DNA of 33,173 nt from Paracoccaceae bacterium. GTDB taxonomy: Bacteria; Pseudomonadota; Alphaproteobacteria; Rhodobacterales; Rhodobacteraceae. The stretch covers positions 1 to 33,173 of the forward strand of contig JAOTXT010000050.1 of NCBI GenBank assembly GCA_029862205.1. The letters run 5' to 3'. Positions 15,617 through 23,511 of the stretch are shown here, one piece after another. Made by a program: the position numbers and the translations under genes. The notes beneath the pieces were generated by a model that saw only the letters and a list, made by a program, of their open reading frames with translations, was not told where the DNA came from and did not search any database. Within the stretch, counting starts at the first letter, position 1, and every line of letters begins with the position of its first letter.

Positions 15617-16650
15617 AATTTCATCTCTCGATCAACATGGAGCGTCTCGACAGCTCCATCTCCATGAACGATGTCTCCCGCCACACACTCGAGATCGTGC
15701 AGATGGCGGACCGGGGCGGGTTCGACGTTGTCTGGGCCGCCGAGCATCATGCGCTGGAGATGACCATCGCGCCGAACCCGATGCAGATCCTGGCCTGGTA
15801 TGCGAGCGAGACGGATCGCGTCAGGCTCGGCTCGGCGGTGGTCGTCGCACCCTATTGGAATCCGATACGGGCGGCGGGCGAGGCAGCTTTCGTGGATCTG
15901 ATCAGCGGCGGGCGCCTGGAGTTCGGCATCGGCTCGGGCGCCTATCAACGCGAATTCGACCGGATGCATCCGGGCCTGCAGCAATCGGATGGCTGGCGCT
16001 ACATGAACGAACTGCTGCCGGCGATCAAAGCGCTCTGGGCCGGTGACTATGCCCATGACGGCGAATATTGGTCCTTCCCGACCGCGACCTCGGTGCCGAA
16101 GCCCGTGCAGAAGCCGCATCCCCCTGTCTGGGTCGCGGCGCGGGCGCCCATCACCTACGACTACGCGGTCGAGCACGGCTGCAACATCATGTCCTGGCCG
16201 CTGACCCGTCCGATGTCCGAGGCCGAGCTCTACAAGCAACGGCTCGATGAAGCGATGGCGAAGTTTCCGGACCAGCCACGACCCACCTTCGCAATGATGC
16301 GCCATTCTTGCGTCTACGACCGGGCCGAGGAATGGGAGGTGCCGGTGCGCGCGGCCCAGCGCCAGCTCGGCCAGTTCGAGAACCTCTTCAAGAATCTGGG
16401 CGACGTGGTCGACGGCTTCCCGAAGCAGATCCCGCTCGAGGAACTGGAAGGGCGCGACAACTACAACAAGTCCATGCTGAACGAGAACCTGATGTTCGGC
16501 ACGCCCGACCAGGTGATCGAGAAGCTTAAGCTTTATCAGGCGCTGGGGGTCGATGCCTTCATCATGTCGACAAGCTTCGGCCTGGGCCAGGCCGAGCAGA
16601 AGCGCTCGCTCGAGCTGTTCATCGGCGAAGTGATGCCGGCATTCGCCTGA
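15613..16650 (+). CDS. LLM-class (luciferase-like) flavin-dependent oxidoreductase
   Basis: This 345-residue cytoplasmic enzyme of the bacterial luciferase superfamily is predicted to use reduced flavin (FMNH2 or F420-type) to oxidise an organic substrate. The TIM-barrel family pattern is clear: DRGGFDVVWAAEHHALE near residue 35, RVRLGSAVVVAPYWNPIRAAGEAAFVDLISGGRLEFGIGSG around residues 80-115, then KPHPPVWVAARAP. Near the end comes FGTPDQVIEKLKLYQALGVDAF. Substrate is unknown. Start ATG 15613 has GGAG 8 nt upstream (15601-15604), and an in-frame GTG/ATG extension to 15583 lacks support. No flavin reductase gene is adjacent, so reduced flavin must come from elsewhere in the cell. Confidence 0.88.
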   Translation: MKFHLSINMERLDSSISMNDVSRHTLEIVQMADRGGFDVVWAAEHHALEMTIAPNPMQILAWYASETDRVRLGSAVVVAPYWNPIRAAGEAAFVDLISGGRLEFGIGSGAYQREFDRMHPGLQQSDGWRYMNELLPAIKALWAGDYAHDGEYWSFPTATSVPKPVQKPHPPVWVAARAPITYDYAVEHGCNIMSWPLTRPMSEAELYKQRLDEAMAKFPDQPRPTFAMMRHSCVYDRAEEWEVPVRAAQRQLGQFENLFKNLGDVVDGFPKQIPLEELEGRDNYNKSMLNENLMFGTPDQVIEKLKLYQALGVDAFIMSTSFGLGQAEQKRSLELFIGEVMPAFA

Positions 16651-16728
16651 GAGCCATCAAGGCGCGCGAAAAAAGAACCGGTTGCGGGAGACGCGGCTCC
16701 TGATCGAACTTGGCTGGCCTGGGCGTGT

Positions 16729-17790
16729 TTAGCGCCCCAGCGAGAACTCGTAGTTCAGAAGGAGCCCGAGCGTGTGGCTTTGGCTGCCCTCGTCGTCCAG
16801 GAACTGGTAACCGGCACCCAGCGTTAGCCCTTCGGCCAATTCGCCTTCGAGGGACAGGGTCGCCAGATGGCTGGCCGCCACGCCCGGGGACTCCTTCAGG
16901 CCATAGGCCGCCGAGAGCGCCAGATCGGCGAGGCCGATCTCGAAGGCGAGGGTGGCGACGCTTGCAGATGGCGGCTCACCGTCGAAATTCTCGAAATGCG
17001 CGAGCTCGGCGAAGAACTGGGTCTCATATCCCGCAATCTCGGTCATGTGCGAGAGCCCGGCGACGAACCCGGTCTCATCGTGCTCGCCCGCGCCGCCCGC
17101 GTTCTGAAAGCGCGCACCGAGATTCCAGACGGTATCGGCCGCCTCGCCCGTCGCCGCCAAGGCGACGGATTGCGGGTAGTCGGTGTTCGAGAGCCCGCCA
17201 TCCGCGCGCTGCACCCGGCCGCGCCCGCTGAAGAGCGAGTCCGATAGGGGCGTGCGGTCGGCGACGAACACCGAGGCGTGCAGCACGATCTCCCCGCCGG
17301 GCCCGTCGCCCGGCCCGATGACCGGCAATGCCAGTGCCGCCCCCAGCCGCTCGGTCAGCTCGTAGTCGCCCGCCAAGTCGTCGCCATAGAGCCCCGGCGC
17401 CAGGTCATTCGCCAGGTCGAAATAGGGGTTGAACTTGCCCGCCCGCAGGCCCGCCCGGCCGAGGCGGCCGTAGACATAGACTTCCTCGAGGAACAGCCCG
17501 AAATCCTCCATGAACCGATCGCCTTGGGGATCCTTGACTGGCTCGAACGTGGCCAATCCCCGGATCCCGAACCCCTCTCCGATGGTGAGGCCAAAATCGC
17601 CTTCGATGGTCGTGAAGGTATCGTTCAGCTCGGTGTCGGGATCGCTGGCGGAGAACACGAACTCGTCCTCGATCTCGATCGAGATATCCGCCCAGAGCCC
17701 TTGCTCGGGGGGCTCTTCCGAGGCGGCCGCCGCGCTCGCAGCCAACGCTGCGATCGCCCCCGCGATCGGGTTAACCAGCCGCCGAGCCAT
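16729..17790 (-). CDS. Predicted outer-membrane beta-barrel (porin-like) protein
   Basis: The 353-residue protein has a signal peptide (about residues 1-23, basic MARR start then an Ala-rich core). The mature part has alternating polar and hydrophobic residues and repeated acidic or glycine turns, as expected of a transmembrane barrel. Segments such as FLEEVYVYGRLGRAGLRAGKFNPYFDLAN and the C-terminal LTLGAGYQFLDDEGSQSHTLGLLLNYEFSLGR resemble porins of the phosphate-selective/LbtU-like type. The last residue is Arg rather than the classical terminal Phe, but an aromatic (YEF) lies five residues from the end. The ribosome site is weak. It diverges from the RTX gene and converges with the flavin monooxygenase. 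Ligand is unknown. Confidence 0.65.
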   Translation of the reverse strand: MARRLVNPIAGAIAALAASAAAASEEPPEQGLWADISIEIEDEFVFSASDPDTELNDTFTTIEGDFGLTIGEGFGIRGLATFEPVKDPQGDRFMEDFGLFLEEVYVYGRLGRAGLRAGKFNPYFDLANDLAPGLYGDDLAGDYELTERLGAALALPVIGPGDGPGGEIVLHASVFVADRTPLSDSLFSGRGRVQRADGGLSNTDYPQSVALAATGEAADTVWNLGARFQNAGGAGEHDETGFVAGLSHMTEIAGYETQFFAELAHFENFDGEPPSASVATLAFEIGLADLALSAAYGLKESPGVAASHLATLSLEGELAEGLTLGAGYQFLDDEGSQSHTLGLLLNYEFSLGR

Positions 17791-17804
17791 CCCGCCGCCG
17801 GTTC

Positions 17805-17820
17805 CTTACGAATTTGTAAG
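17805..17820. promoter_or_regulatory. Inverted repeat CTTAC-N6-GTAAG between the barrel gene and the RTX gene
   Basis: CTTAC-GAATTT-GTAAG sits in the 128-bp divergent spacer, 15 bp upstream of the barrel-gene ATG and about 100 bp upstream of the RTX start. It is the only symmetrical element there. It could bind a regulator such as the response regulator encoded 2.2 kb away, but nothing in the sequence proves that link. Confidence 0.35.
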
Positions 17821-17918
17821 TGCCCGCCCGAATTCCGGAAATCCCCGTCACGCTTTTCTTCTCCCCGTTGGAGGATGCGCCCGCGCGAAGCCGGGCTGAA
17901 ACTGAAACGAGGTATGCC

Positions 17919-19931
17919 ATGACGACCCTACCGGACTTCGACGCCGCAAACTTCACCGACCCTGCAGTGGTTGACAATCCATATTTTCCGCTGCCCCCCG
18001 GCACGATCAACAGCTACGAGGCCGAGATCATCGATCCGGACTCCGGCGAGGACGAGATCGAGCGCAACGATCACTTTGCGGCCTTTCCGACCAAGATGAT
18101 CGAGGGGATCGAAGTCGCCGTTGTGCGCGACACGGCATACGAGGACGGTTTCCTGGTCGAGGACACGCTCGACTGGTACGCCCAGGACAACGACGGAAAC
18201 GTCTGGTATTTGGGCGAGATCGCCGTCAACTACAATTACGACGACGATGACGAATTCATCGGCACCGATTTCGACGGTTCCTGGGAGGCCGGGGTCGATG
18301 GCGCCGTGCCCGGCTACATCATGTTGAATTCGCCGATGACCGGCGACAGCTATTTCCAGGAGTTCTATGCCGGTGTCGCCGAGGATGAAGGCGAGGTGGT
18401 AGATACAGGCCTGTCGGTCGCCGGCTTCAACGACGTCATCAAGATCCTCGACACCTCGGCCCTCGAGCCGGAGTCGGCCGCGTTCAAATTCTTCGCGCCC
18501 GGCGTCGGTATGGTGTTCGAGGAAGAGATCGCAACTGCGGAGCCGGATGTTCCCGAACTGGTGCTGGAACTGACGGGCATCCGCATGACCGACATGACCG
18601 CGCCGGTCGACCCCGCTGAGCTGGCCTTCGCGGGCGACGGAACCGAGCAGACCGTGACCTTCCTGACCGAGGACGGCAGCGTCAACGGCGCGATCGGTGC
18701 CTATGTGTTCGACACCGCGACCGGCGAGATCGGCGAGGGCCGCATCCTGTTGCCGGATACCGAGGACGTGGAGGCGGGCGAGACCGCCTCGGTGATGGTG
18801 GGCACGGGCCAATCGCTGGGCCTGTTCCTGATCCCGGATGTCGAGGAAGTGGGCGTTGACCTGGAGGAATACGTCGACGGCGGGCTCTTCTTCGGCAACC
18901 TTCTGGGTGGTGAAGTAGCCGACATCTATGACGGCGATCCCAGCACCACCTACACGCCCGGTCCGGCGACCATCCATGACGGCCTCGCGCCGGTGGTGAT
19001 GGATGCGGACGGCAACCTGCTGCCGCTTAGGCCATATCACGCCGCCGGCAATCGCGAGGGGTTCAATTTCCTGAACCAGGTGGCCGGTGAAAACGCGCAA
19101 GAGAGTACGGCCGGCGATTTGGTGGCGGGCGCCACCGTGATCAGCTTCGAGGACGGGCTCGCCACGACCGACGGTTTCGACGGCGATTTCGACGATGCAT
19201 TCGTTGCGGTCAGCGATGGCCCGCTTTCGGATGCTGATCTGGGCACATTGCTCGGCGAGATCGGCATTTCCCGCGTGGTCGGCACTGACTGTGCGGACCG
19301 GCTGCGCGGCACCGACGAGGATGACCAGATCATCGCCCTCGACGGCAATGATCGGATCGTCGCCGGGGCTGGCGACGACATCGTCGAGGGCAGCGACGGC
19401 AACGACCGCATCTTCGGTATGGAAGGCGACGACCAGCTCGATGGCGAGGATGGTAACGACCGCCTCTATGGCCGCGACGGCGAGGACGAGCTGGAGGGTG
19501 GCGAAGGCAACGACACCATCTTCGGCGGCAATGACGCGGACGAGATCGACGGCGACGAGGGCAATGACAGCCTCTTTGGCGGTGCCGGGTTCGACGAGGT
19601 CGACGGCGGCGAGGGCAACGACCGGATGGTCGCCGGTGCCGACGGCGCGCTGATGATCGGCGGCGCCGGCAACGACCGGATGTTCGGCGAGGCCGGGGCT
19701 GCGGACGTGTTCTTCTTCGACCTGATCCCGTTCGGCCACGATCGGATTTACGGCTTCGAGGACGGCACCGACCTGATCCAGATCGCGACCTATATCGAGG
19801 TCGAGGCCTTCGGGGATATCGGTGTCGCCCAAATGGGCACCGCGACCCAGCTTAGCTTCGCGGACGGGTCGGTGATGCTGGAGGACACCGATGCGGCGCT
19901 GATCGACGCGGCGGACTTTGCCTTTGTCTGA
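17919..19931 (+). CDS. Secreted mosaic RTX protein (NPYFPL/DWYAQD-type domain, DUF4114-like domain, RTX repeats)
   Basis: This 670-residue acidic protein has no N-terminal signal peptide, as expected for type I secretion. Residues about 10-205 resemble a family often found as a stand-alone exported protein, marked here by NPYFPLPPGT, VEDTLDWYAQDNDGNVWY, GSWEAGVDGA and FFAPGVGMVFEEE. Residues about 240-435 look DUF4114-like, with a NGAIGAYVFD start and an ISFEDG...DGDFDDAFV acidic end. Residues about 455-590 carry roughly seven GGxGxDxUx-type calcium-binding nonapeptide pairs (GNDRIVAGAGDD, GNDRIFGMEGDDQ and so on). The last 75 residues resemble a type I secretion signal. ATG 17919 has GAGG 6 nt upstream, and the frame remains open from 17820. 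No type I ABC/HlyD exporter genes are adjacent. A perfect hairpin follows the stop. Confidence 0.82.
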   Translation: MTTLPDFDAANFTDPAVVDNPYFPLPPGTINSYEAEIIDPDSGEDEIERNDHFAAFPTKMIEGIEVAVVRDTAYEDGFLVEDTLDWYAQDNDGNVWYLGEIAVNYNYDDDDEFIGTDFDGSWEAGVDGAVPGYIMLNSPMTGDSYFQEFYAGVAEDEGEVVDTGLSVAGFNDVIKILDTSALEPESAAFKFFAPGVGMVFEEEIATAEPDVPELVLELTGIRMTDMTAPVDPAELAFAGDGTEQTVTFLTEDGSVNGAIGAYVFDTATGEIGEGRILLPDTEDVEAGETASVMVGTGQSLGLFLIPDVEEVGVDLEEYVDGGLFFGNLLGGEVADIYDGDPSTTYTPGPATIHDGLAPVVMDADGNLLPLRPYHAAGNREGFNFLNQVAGENAQESTAGDLVAGATVISFEDGLATTDGFDGDFDDAFVAVSDGPLSDADLGTLLGEIGISRVVGTDCADRLRGTDEDDQIIALDGNDRIVAGAGDDIVEGSDGNDRIFGMEGDDQLDGEDGNDRLYGRDGEDELEGGEGNDTIFGGNDADEIDGDEGNDSLFGGAGFDEVDGGEGNDRMVAGADGALMIGGAGNDRMFGEAGAADVFFFDLIPFGHDRIYGFEDGTDLIQIATYIEVEAFGDIGVAQMGTATQLSFADGSVMLEDTDAALIDAADFAFV

Positions 19932-19950
19932 TCCGGTCACATGCGCCAGT

Positions 19951-19986
19951 GGCGCGGCGGCCCTGTGTCCCTCGGGCCGCCGCGCC
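19951..19986 (+). terminator. Perfect 13-bp hairpin after the RTX gene
   Basis: GGCGCGGCGGCCC at 19951-19963 pairs fully with GGGCCGCCGCGCC at 19974-19986 across a 10-nt loop, 20 bp after the RTX stop. There is no strong U-run downstream, only GTTT. It probably ends or attenuates RTX transcription ahead of the two-component genes. Confidence 0.6.
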
Positions 19987-20058
19987 GAAGGTTTGGCAAA
20001 CGCCGGTGCGGCGCCTAGAATGGACTGGGCGTCGCGCCGTCACGGGAGGATTGGACCG

Positions 20059-20742
20059 TTGCGCGTTCTGATCATCGAGGACGACGAGGAGACCGCCGGC
20101 TTCATCGCCCGGGGTTTGCGCGAATCCGGCGGCACTGTCGACCATGCGGCGACCGGGACCGACGGCCTGTTCCTGGCCAGCGAGGGCGGCTACGACGCCC
20201 TGGTGGTCGACCGGATGTTGCCGCGCATGGATGGGCTGCACCTGGTGCGGATGCTGCGCGAGGCGGGCGTCCAAACCCCAGCCCTGTTCCTGACCGCGGT
20301 CGGTGGCCTGGGCGATAGGGTCGACGGGCTTGAGGCCGGCGGCGACGATTATATGGTCAAGCCCTTCGCCTTCGCCGAGCTTCACGCGCGGCTGCGCGCG
20401 CTGATCCGCCGGGGCGCGGCCCGCGCGGAGCCGGCCGAGACCACGCTCAGCGTCGCCGACCTGACGCTCGACCGGCTTTCGCGCAAAGTCACGCGGGCGG
20501 GTCAGGTGATCGAGCTTCAGCCCCGGGAATACAGGCTTCTGGAGTTTCTGATGGATCACGCGGGCGAGGTGGTGACCCGGACGATGCTGTTGGAGCAGGT
20601 CTGGGATTTCCACTTCGAGCCGAAGACCAGCGTGGTCGAGACCCATGTGAGCCGTCTGCGCGGCAAGATCGACCGGCCGTTCGGGATCGCGCTGATCCGC
20701 ACTGTCAGGGGAGCAGGCTATGTCATTGCCGAGCCCGATTGA
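20059..20742 (+). CDS. OmpR/PhoB-family response regulator
   Basis: This 227-residue DNA-binding regulator has a receiver domain at residues 1-115, with acidic pair Glu7/Asp8/Asp9, phospho-acceptor Asp51 (VVDRMLPRMDG), Thr79 and Lys101 (MVKPF). A winged-helix Trans_reg_C domain spans about residues 128-224 (ELQPREYRLLEFLMDHAGEVVTR, VVETHVSRLRGKID, IRTVRGAGYVI). The start is TTG 20059, supported by a strong GGGAGGA ribosome site at 20044-20050. The frame is open upstream to 19918 but includes the hairpin region. It overlaps the kinase gene by 23 bp, so the pair is co-translated. Its targets are unknown, and the neighbouring barrel and RTX genes are the obvious candidates. Confidence 0.93.
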   Translation: MRVLIIEDDEETAGFIARGLRESGGTVDHAATGTDGLFLASEGGYDALVVDRMLPRMDGLHLVRMLREAGVQTPALFLTAVGGLGDRVDGLEAGGDDYMVKPFAFAELHARLRALIRRGAARAEPAETTLSVADLTLDRLSRKVTRAGQVIELQPREYRLLEFLMDHAGEVVTRTMLLEQVWDFHFEPKTSVVETHVSRLRGKIDRPFGIALIRTVRGAGYVIAEPD

Positions 20743-22081
20743 GATCCGGCACGATATCGCTTCCTCGGCGGCGTTCCGCCTGACCTTGCGCTTCGCCGCG
20801 GTCTTCGTGCTTTGCCTGCTGGTGCTGAACCTCGCGCTTGGGGCCGCCACGCGCTGGTATGTCGAGCGGTCGGCGCGCGACGCGGTCATGGAGCTGTCGG
20901 CGGAGATTCGCGCGGCCTTCGATCACGGCGGCGCATCGGCGATCGCCGACTTCGCGGCGGCCGAGGCGGCGGAGTTTGCCGATGACGGGCTGCTCTTCGG
21001 GCATCAATCCGCTGATGGGGTCCTCTTGGCGGGCAACCTGGCGATCTCCGAACCCGCGATCGGCTGGATTACCTTCACGCCCGAGGGAATCGACGAGGAC
21101 GAGGCGCTGTGGCTGCGCTCGGTGCGGCTGCGCGATGGAAGCTGGCTGAATGTCGCGGCGGAGTCCGAGATCTACCACGATATCGGTGAGTTGATGTTGG
21201 CCGGCGCGGTCTGGACGGTCGCCATCGCCCTGCCGTTGGCCCTGCTGAGCGGCGCGCTGCTCAGCCGCGCCGTGCTTGCGCGTTTGGCGCCGATCGCCGA
21301 GACGGCCGATGGGGTGCGGGAGGGCGCCTTGTCGCGCCGCGCGCCGCTGGCGGGGACCGGCGACGAGTTTGATGGGCTGGCGGGCAATATCAACGCGATG
21401 CTCGAACGGATAGAGACCCTGACCCGCAATCTGCGCAATGTCTCGGTCGGGATCGCCCACGATCTGCGCACGCCGCTGGCGCGCATCCGCAATCGTTTGG
21501 TCGAGCTGCGCGACGGCACGCTGGATGAGGCCGAAAAGGACCGCGCTTCGGCCGGCGCGCTGGCGCAGATCGACGCGGTCCTGACCACGTTCGACGCCCT
21601 TTTGAAGATCGGCCAGATCGAGGCCGATGCCCAGCGCAAGGGCTTCGAGATGATGAAGCTCTCGGACCTGATCGAGGAATTGGCCGAGATCTACGAGCCG
21701 GTGGCGGCCGAGCAGGGCAAGCGTCTGGCGGCCCGGCTCGGCACCGAGGTCGAGCTATTCGGCAACCGCGCGCTGCTCGCGCAGATGATTTCCAACCTGC
21801 TCGAGAACGCGATCGAACACACGCCCGAGGGCACGACGATCATAATGTCGTTGGATTCCGAAGGGCCTGAGCGCCGGCTGGTGATCGAGGATGACGGGCC
21901 CGGCATTCCGGCTGACCAATCGGGGCGGGTCTTCGAGCGGTTCTACCGGCCCGAGCACAGCCGCAACACCGCCGGCAATGGCTTGGGGCTGAGCCTTGTC
22001 AAATCGATTTGCAGCCTGCATGGCTTTGGCCTGAACCTCGCGGACGCCGGTCCCGGCGCCCGCTTCGAGATTACCGTCTGA
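20720..22081 (+). CDS. Membrane sensor histidine kinase (QseC/TctE-like layout)
   Basis: This 453-residue inner-membrane kinase is the partner of the preceding regulator. It has a membrane helix at about residues 22-44, a periplasmic sensor of about 110 residues with no cysteines, a second helix at about 157-182 and a HAMP linker at 183-235. The H-box IAHDLRTPL has phospho-acceptor His247. The catalytic domain has the N box NLLENAIEHTP (359-369), G1 DDGPGIP (391-397), F box FERFYR (405-410) and G2 GNGLGLSLV (419-427). All catalytic motifs are intact. ATG 20720 has GGGGAG upstream inside the regulator gene. The signal sensed is unknown. Confidence 0.93.
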   Translation: MSLPSPIEIRHDIASSAAFRLTLRFAAVFVLCLLVLNLALGAATRWYVERSARDAVMELSAEIRAAFDHGGASAIADFAAAEAAEFADDGLLFGHQSADGVLLAGNLAISEPAIGWITFTPEGIDEDEALWLRSVRLRDGSWLNVAAESEIYHDIGELMLAGAVWTVAIALPLALLSGALLSRAVLARLAPIAETADGVREGALSRRAPLAGTGDEFDGLAGNINAMLERIETLTRNLRNVSVGIAHDLRTPLARIRNRLVELRDGTLDEAEKDRASAGALAQIDAVLTTFDALLKIGQIEADAQRKGFEMMKLSDLIEELAEIYEPVAAEQGKRLAARLGTEVELFGNRALLAQMISNLLENAIEHTPEGTTIIMSLDSEGPERRLVIEDDGPGIPADQSGRVFERFYRPEHSRNTAGNGLGLSLVKSICSLHGFGLNLADAGPGARFEITV

Positions 22082-22139
22082 TGAAACTTTCCGTTCACCC
22101 GTTGCCCGCACCACGTTGCGGGGCCGGCGCACAAACGAG

Positions 22140-22164
22140 CACAGCGCCCGAGTTGGGCGCTGTG
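22140..22164. terminator. Perfect 10-bp hairpin between convergent kinase and pilin genes
   Basis: CACAGCGCCC at 22140-22149 pairs with GGGCGCTGTG at 22155-22164 across the loop GAGTT. It lies 59 bp after the kinase stop and 35 bp after the pilin stop. It is flanked by GATTT on one side and, on the other strand, by GTTTGT, so it can serve as a bidirectional terminator. Confidence 0.65.
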
Positions 22165-22198
22165 CGATTTCGCTGTCCAATTGGCTGACGCGGCGCGT

Positions 22199-22954
22199 CT
22201 ATGGATTCACGGGTGCATTCGTGCCCGGTCCGTCCGTGCTTCCCGGATTATCCGGGTCGATATTGCCCGTGCCATTGTCCAGGGCGTCGCTGCTTTCGTC
22301 GGCGTTACCGTGGCCCATGTTGTCGAGCGGATTACCGCCGGCTCCGGCCATAGTCGGGTTGGTCGGGCAGATATTCGAGGCGTTCAGCGTGTCGTGCGGG
22401 ACGATGTTCACGAAACGCGGCCGCGAGATGAGCTGCGAGCTCCACTGCATCTCGCCGATGCCGGTATTGACGAAGTGAGGCTTCCAGCGGGCGGCGACCT
22501 CGGTCAGGATGACCGACTCCTGGGGCTGCATCTCGGGCAGGGTCGTGACCGGGATCTCCTCGTCCAGCATGGCTCCGGGCCCGGTGATGTCGGTCGATTG
22601 CGCGGTGAAGGACCAGAGCACCTGGTGGGTGTCGTCCTCGAAGCAGATCGAGGTGATGCGCAGGATCCGCTGATCCAGATCGCCCTCCATCATCTTGTCG
22701 GTCAGGCTGGCCAGATAGGCCATGTCGGTGTCGTCGACCGCATCGTGGCGGCTCATGATGTCGTTGACGGTGAAGGCGATCCGCGAGACCTGGGTCTTGG
22801 AGTGGAACGCGTCCCAGTAGCCGAGGCCCCCGGTCACCGCGAAGATCAGCAGCGGCATGGCGATCATGAACTCGATCGAGATGCTTCCCTCGTCGCGGGC
22901 GAAGGCGCGCAGCGTCTCCCCAAGACGGTCGCGAGATTGCAGGTCCTTAATCAT
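22199..22954 (-). CDS. TadE-like minor pilin with low-complexity acidic C-terminal tail
   Basis: This 251-residue protein of the Tad (Flp-type) pilus family has a short cytoplasmic leader and then DEGSISIEFMIAMPLLIFAVTGGLGYWDAF, the TadE signature, with the conserved Glu at residue 28 and one membrane helix at about 27-45. The middle part is a periplasmic domain with two cysteines (C104 and C196). Residues 197-251 are a tail rich in Gly, Asn, Asp and Pro (NPLDNMGHGNADESSDALDN), not typical of TadE. It starts 15 bp after the stop of the preceding pilin gene with GAGG upstream. It is the third of three co-oriented pilin-like genes, and the assembly machinery is not in the window. Confidence 0.78.
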   Translation of the reverse strand: MIKDLQSRDRLGETLRAFARDEGSISIEFMIAMPLLIFAVTGGLGYWDAFHSKTQVSRIAFTVNDIMSRHDAVDDTDMAYLASLTDKMMEGDLDQRILRITSICFEDDTHQVLWSFTAQSTDITGPGAMLDEEIPVTTLPEMQPQESVILTEVAARWKPHFVNTGIGEMQWSSQLISRPRFVNIVPHDTLNASNICPTNPTMAGAGGNPLDNMGHGNADESSDALDNGTGNIDPDNPGSTDGPGTNAPVNP

Positions 22955-22969
22955 CGTCCTCGTCCCCTA

Positions 22970-23491
22970 TCAAGCAGGTTCGTTCATGAAAGCGGTGTAG
23001 GTGACCATCTGCAGGCCGCCGGTATTGTCGCGCTGCAGGCCCAGTGTGACGCCGAGACCCGGGAAGATCGGATCGACGACCATGCAGGCGCGCACGAACA
23101 TGATGCGGTTGCGCGCGCCCGGATTGAAGGTGATGGTCGGCTCGATCTCCTCGGTGCGGTCGATGCAGTTGGCCTGGTTCTGCGGATAGGCGCTGTTGAG
23201 GTCCAGCTCGACCACTTCCAGGATCAGGTCGCGATCGCAATTGACCAGGATGTTCGAGTTCTCGCAGACCGCGCGCTTGAGGGTCTCGTGGTCGGGGTTT
23301 GCCACCGCGCCCAGGCGCAGCTCCCGCGTGGCGATGTCGACGCCGCGCTCGAACATCACCATCCGGGTGGCGATGAAGCCGGTCTCGAAGACCGTCCCGA
23401 AGAACCACATAATGACCGGAAAAACGATGACGAACTGCACAGAGGCGTTGCCGCCTTCGTCGCCGAGAAATTTGGTGACTAGATCACGCAT
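22970..23491 (-). CDS. TadE-like minor pilin
   Basis: This 173-residue protein has the N-terminal pattern LGDEGGNASVQFVIVFPVIMWFFGTVFETGF, the TadE arrangement of a charged leader followed by one membrane helix (about residues 17-40). Gln replaces the usual Glu (SVQF for SxEF). The remainder is a periplasmic domain with three cysteines. I chose ATG 23491, 9 nt after GAGG, over ATG 23500 (MQVMRDL), where that GAGG would abut the start. The long frame upstream to 24007 is a shadow of the TadG-like gene. It lies 20 bp after that gene's stop. Confidence 0.78.
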   Translation of the reverse strand: MRDLVTKFLGDEGGNASVQFVIVFPVIMWFFGTVFETGFIATRMVMFERGVDIATRELRLGAVANPDHETLKRAVCENSNILVNCDRDLILEVVELDLNSAYPQNQANCIDRTEEIEPTITFNPGARNRIMFVRACMVVDPIFPGLGVTLGLQRDNTGGLQMVTYTAFMNEPA

Positions 23492-23511
23492 GACTTGCAT
23501 CCTCGTCCGGC

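Noticed and set aside
17769-17776. GGTTAACC palindrome as a second CtrA half-site
   Set aside because: It lies inside the coding sequence of the barrel gene, is followed by AGCC rather than the CAT end of the half-site, and lacks a partner TTAA at the right distance.
17928-19940. Minus-strand open frame of 670 codons opposite the RTX gene
   Set aside because: Its Val/Ala/Glu repeats are the reverse complement of RTX GGxGxD codons. No ribosome site or family match is visible.
22181-23482. Plus-strand open frame of 433 codons opposite the two TadE-like genes
   Set aside because: It is antisense to genes with clear pilin N-termini, and its composition is the usual His/Asp/Arg shadow pattern.
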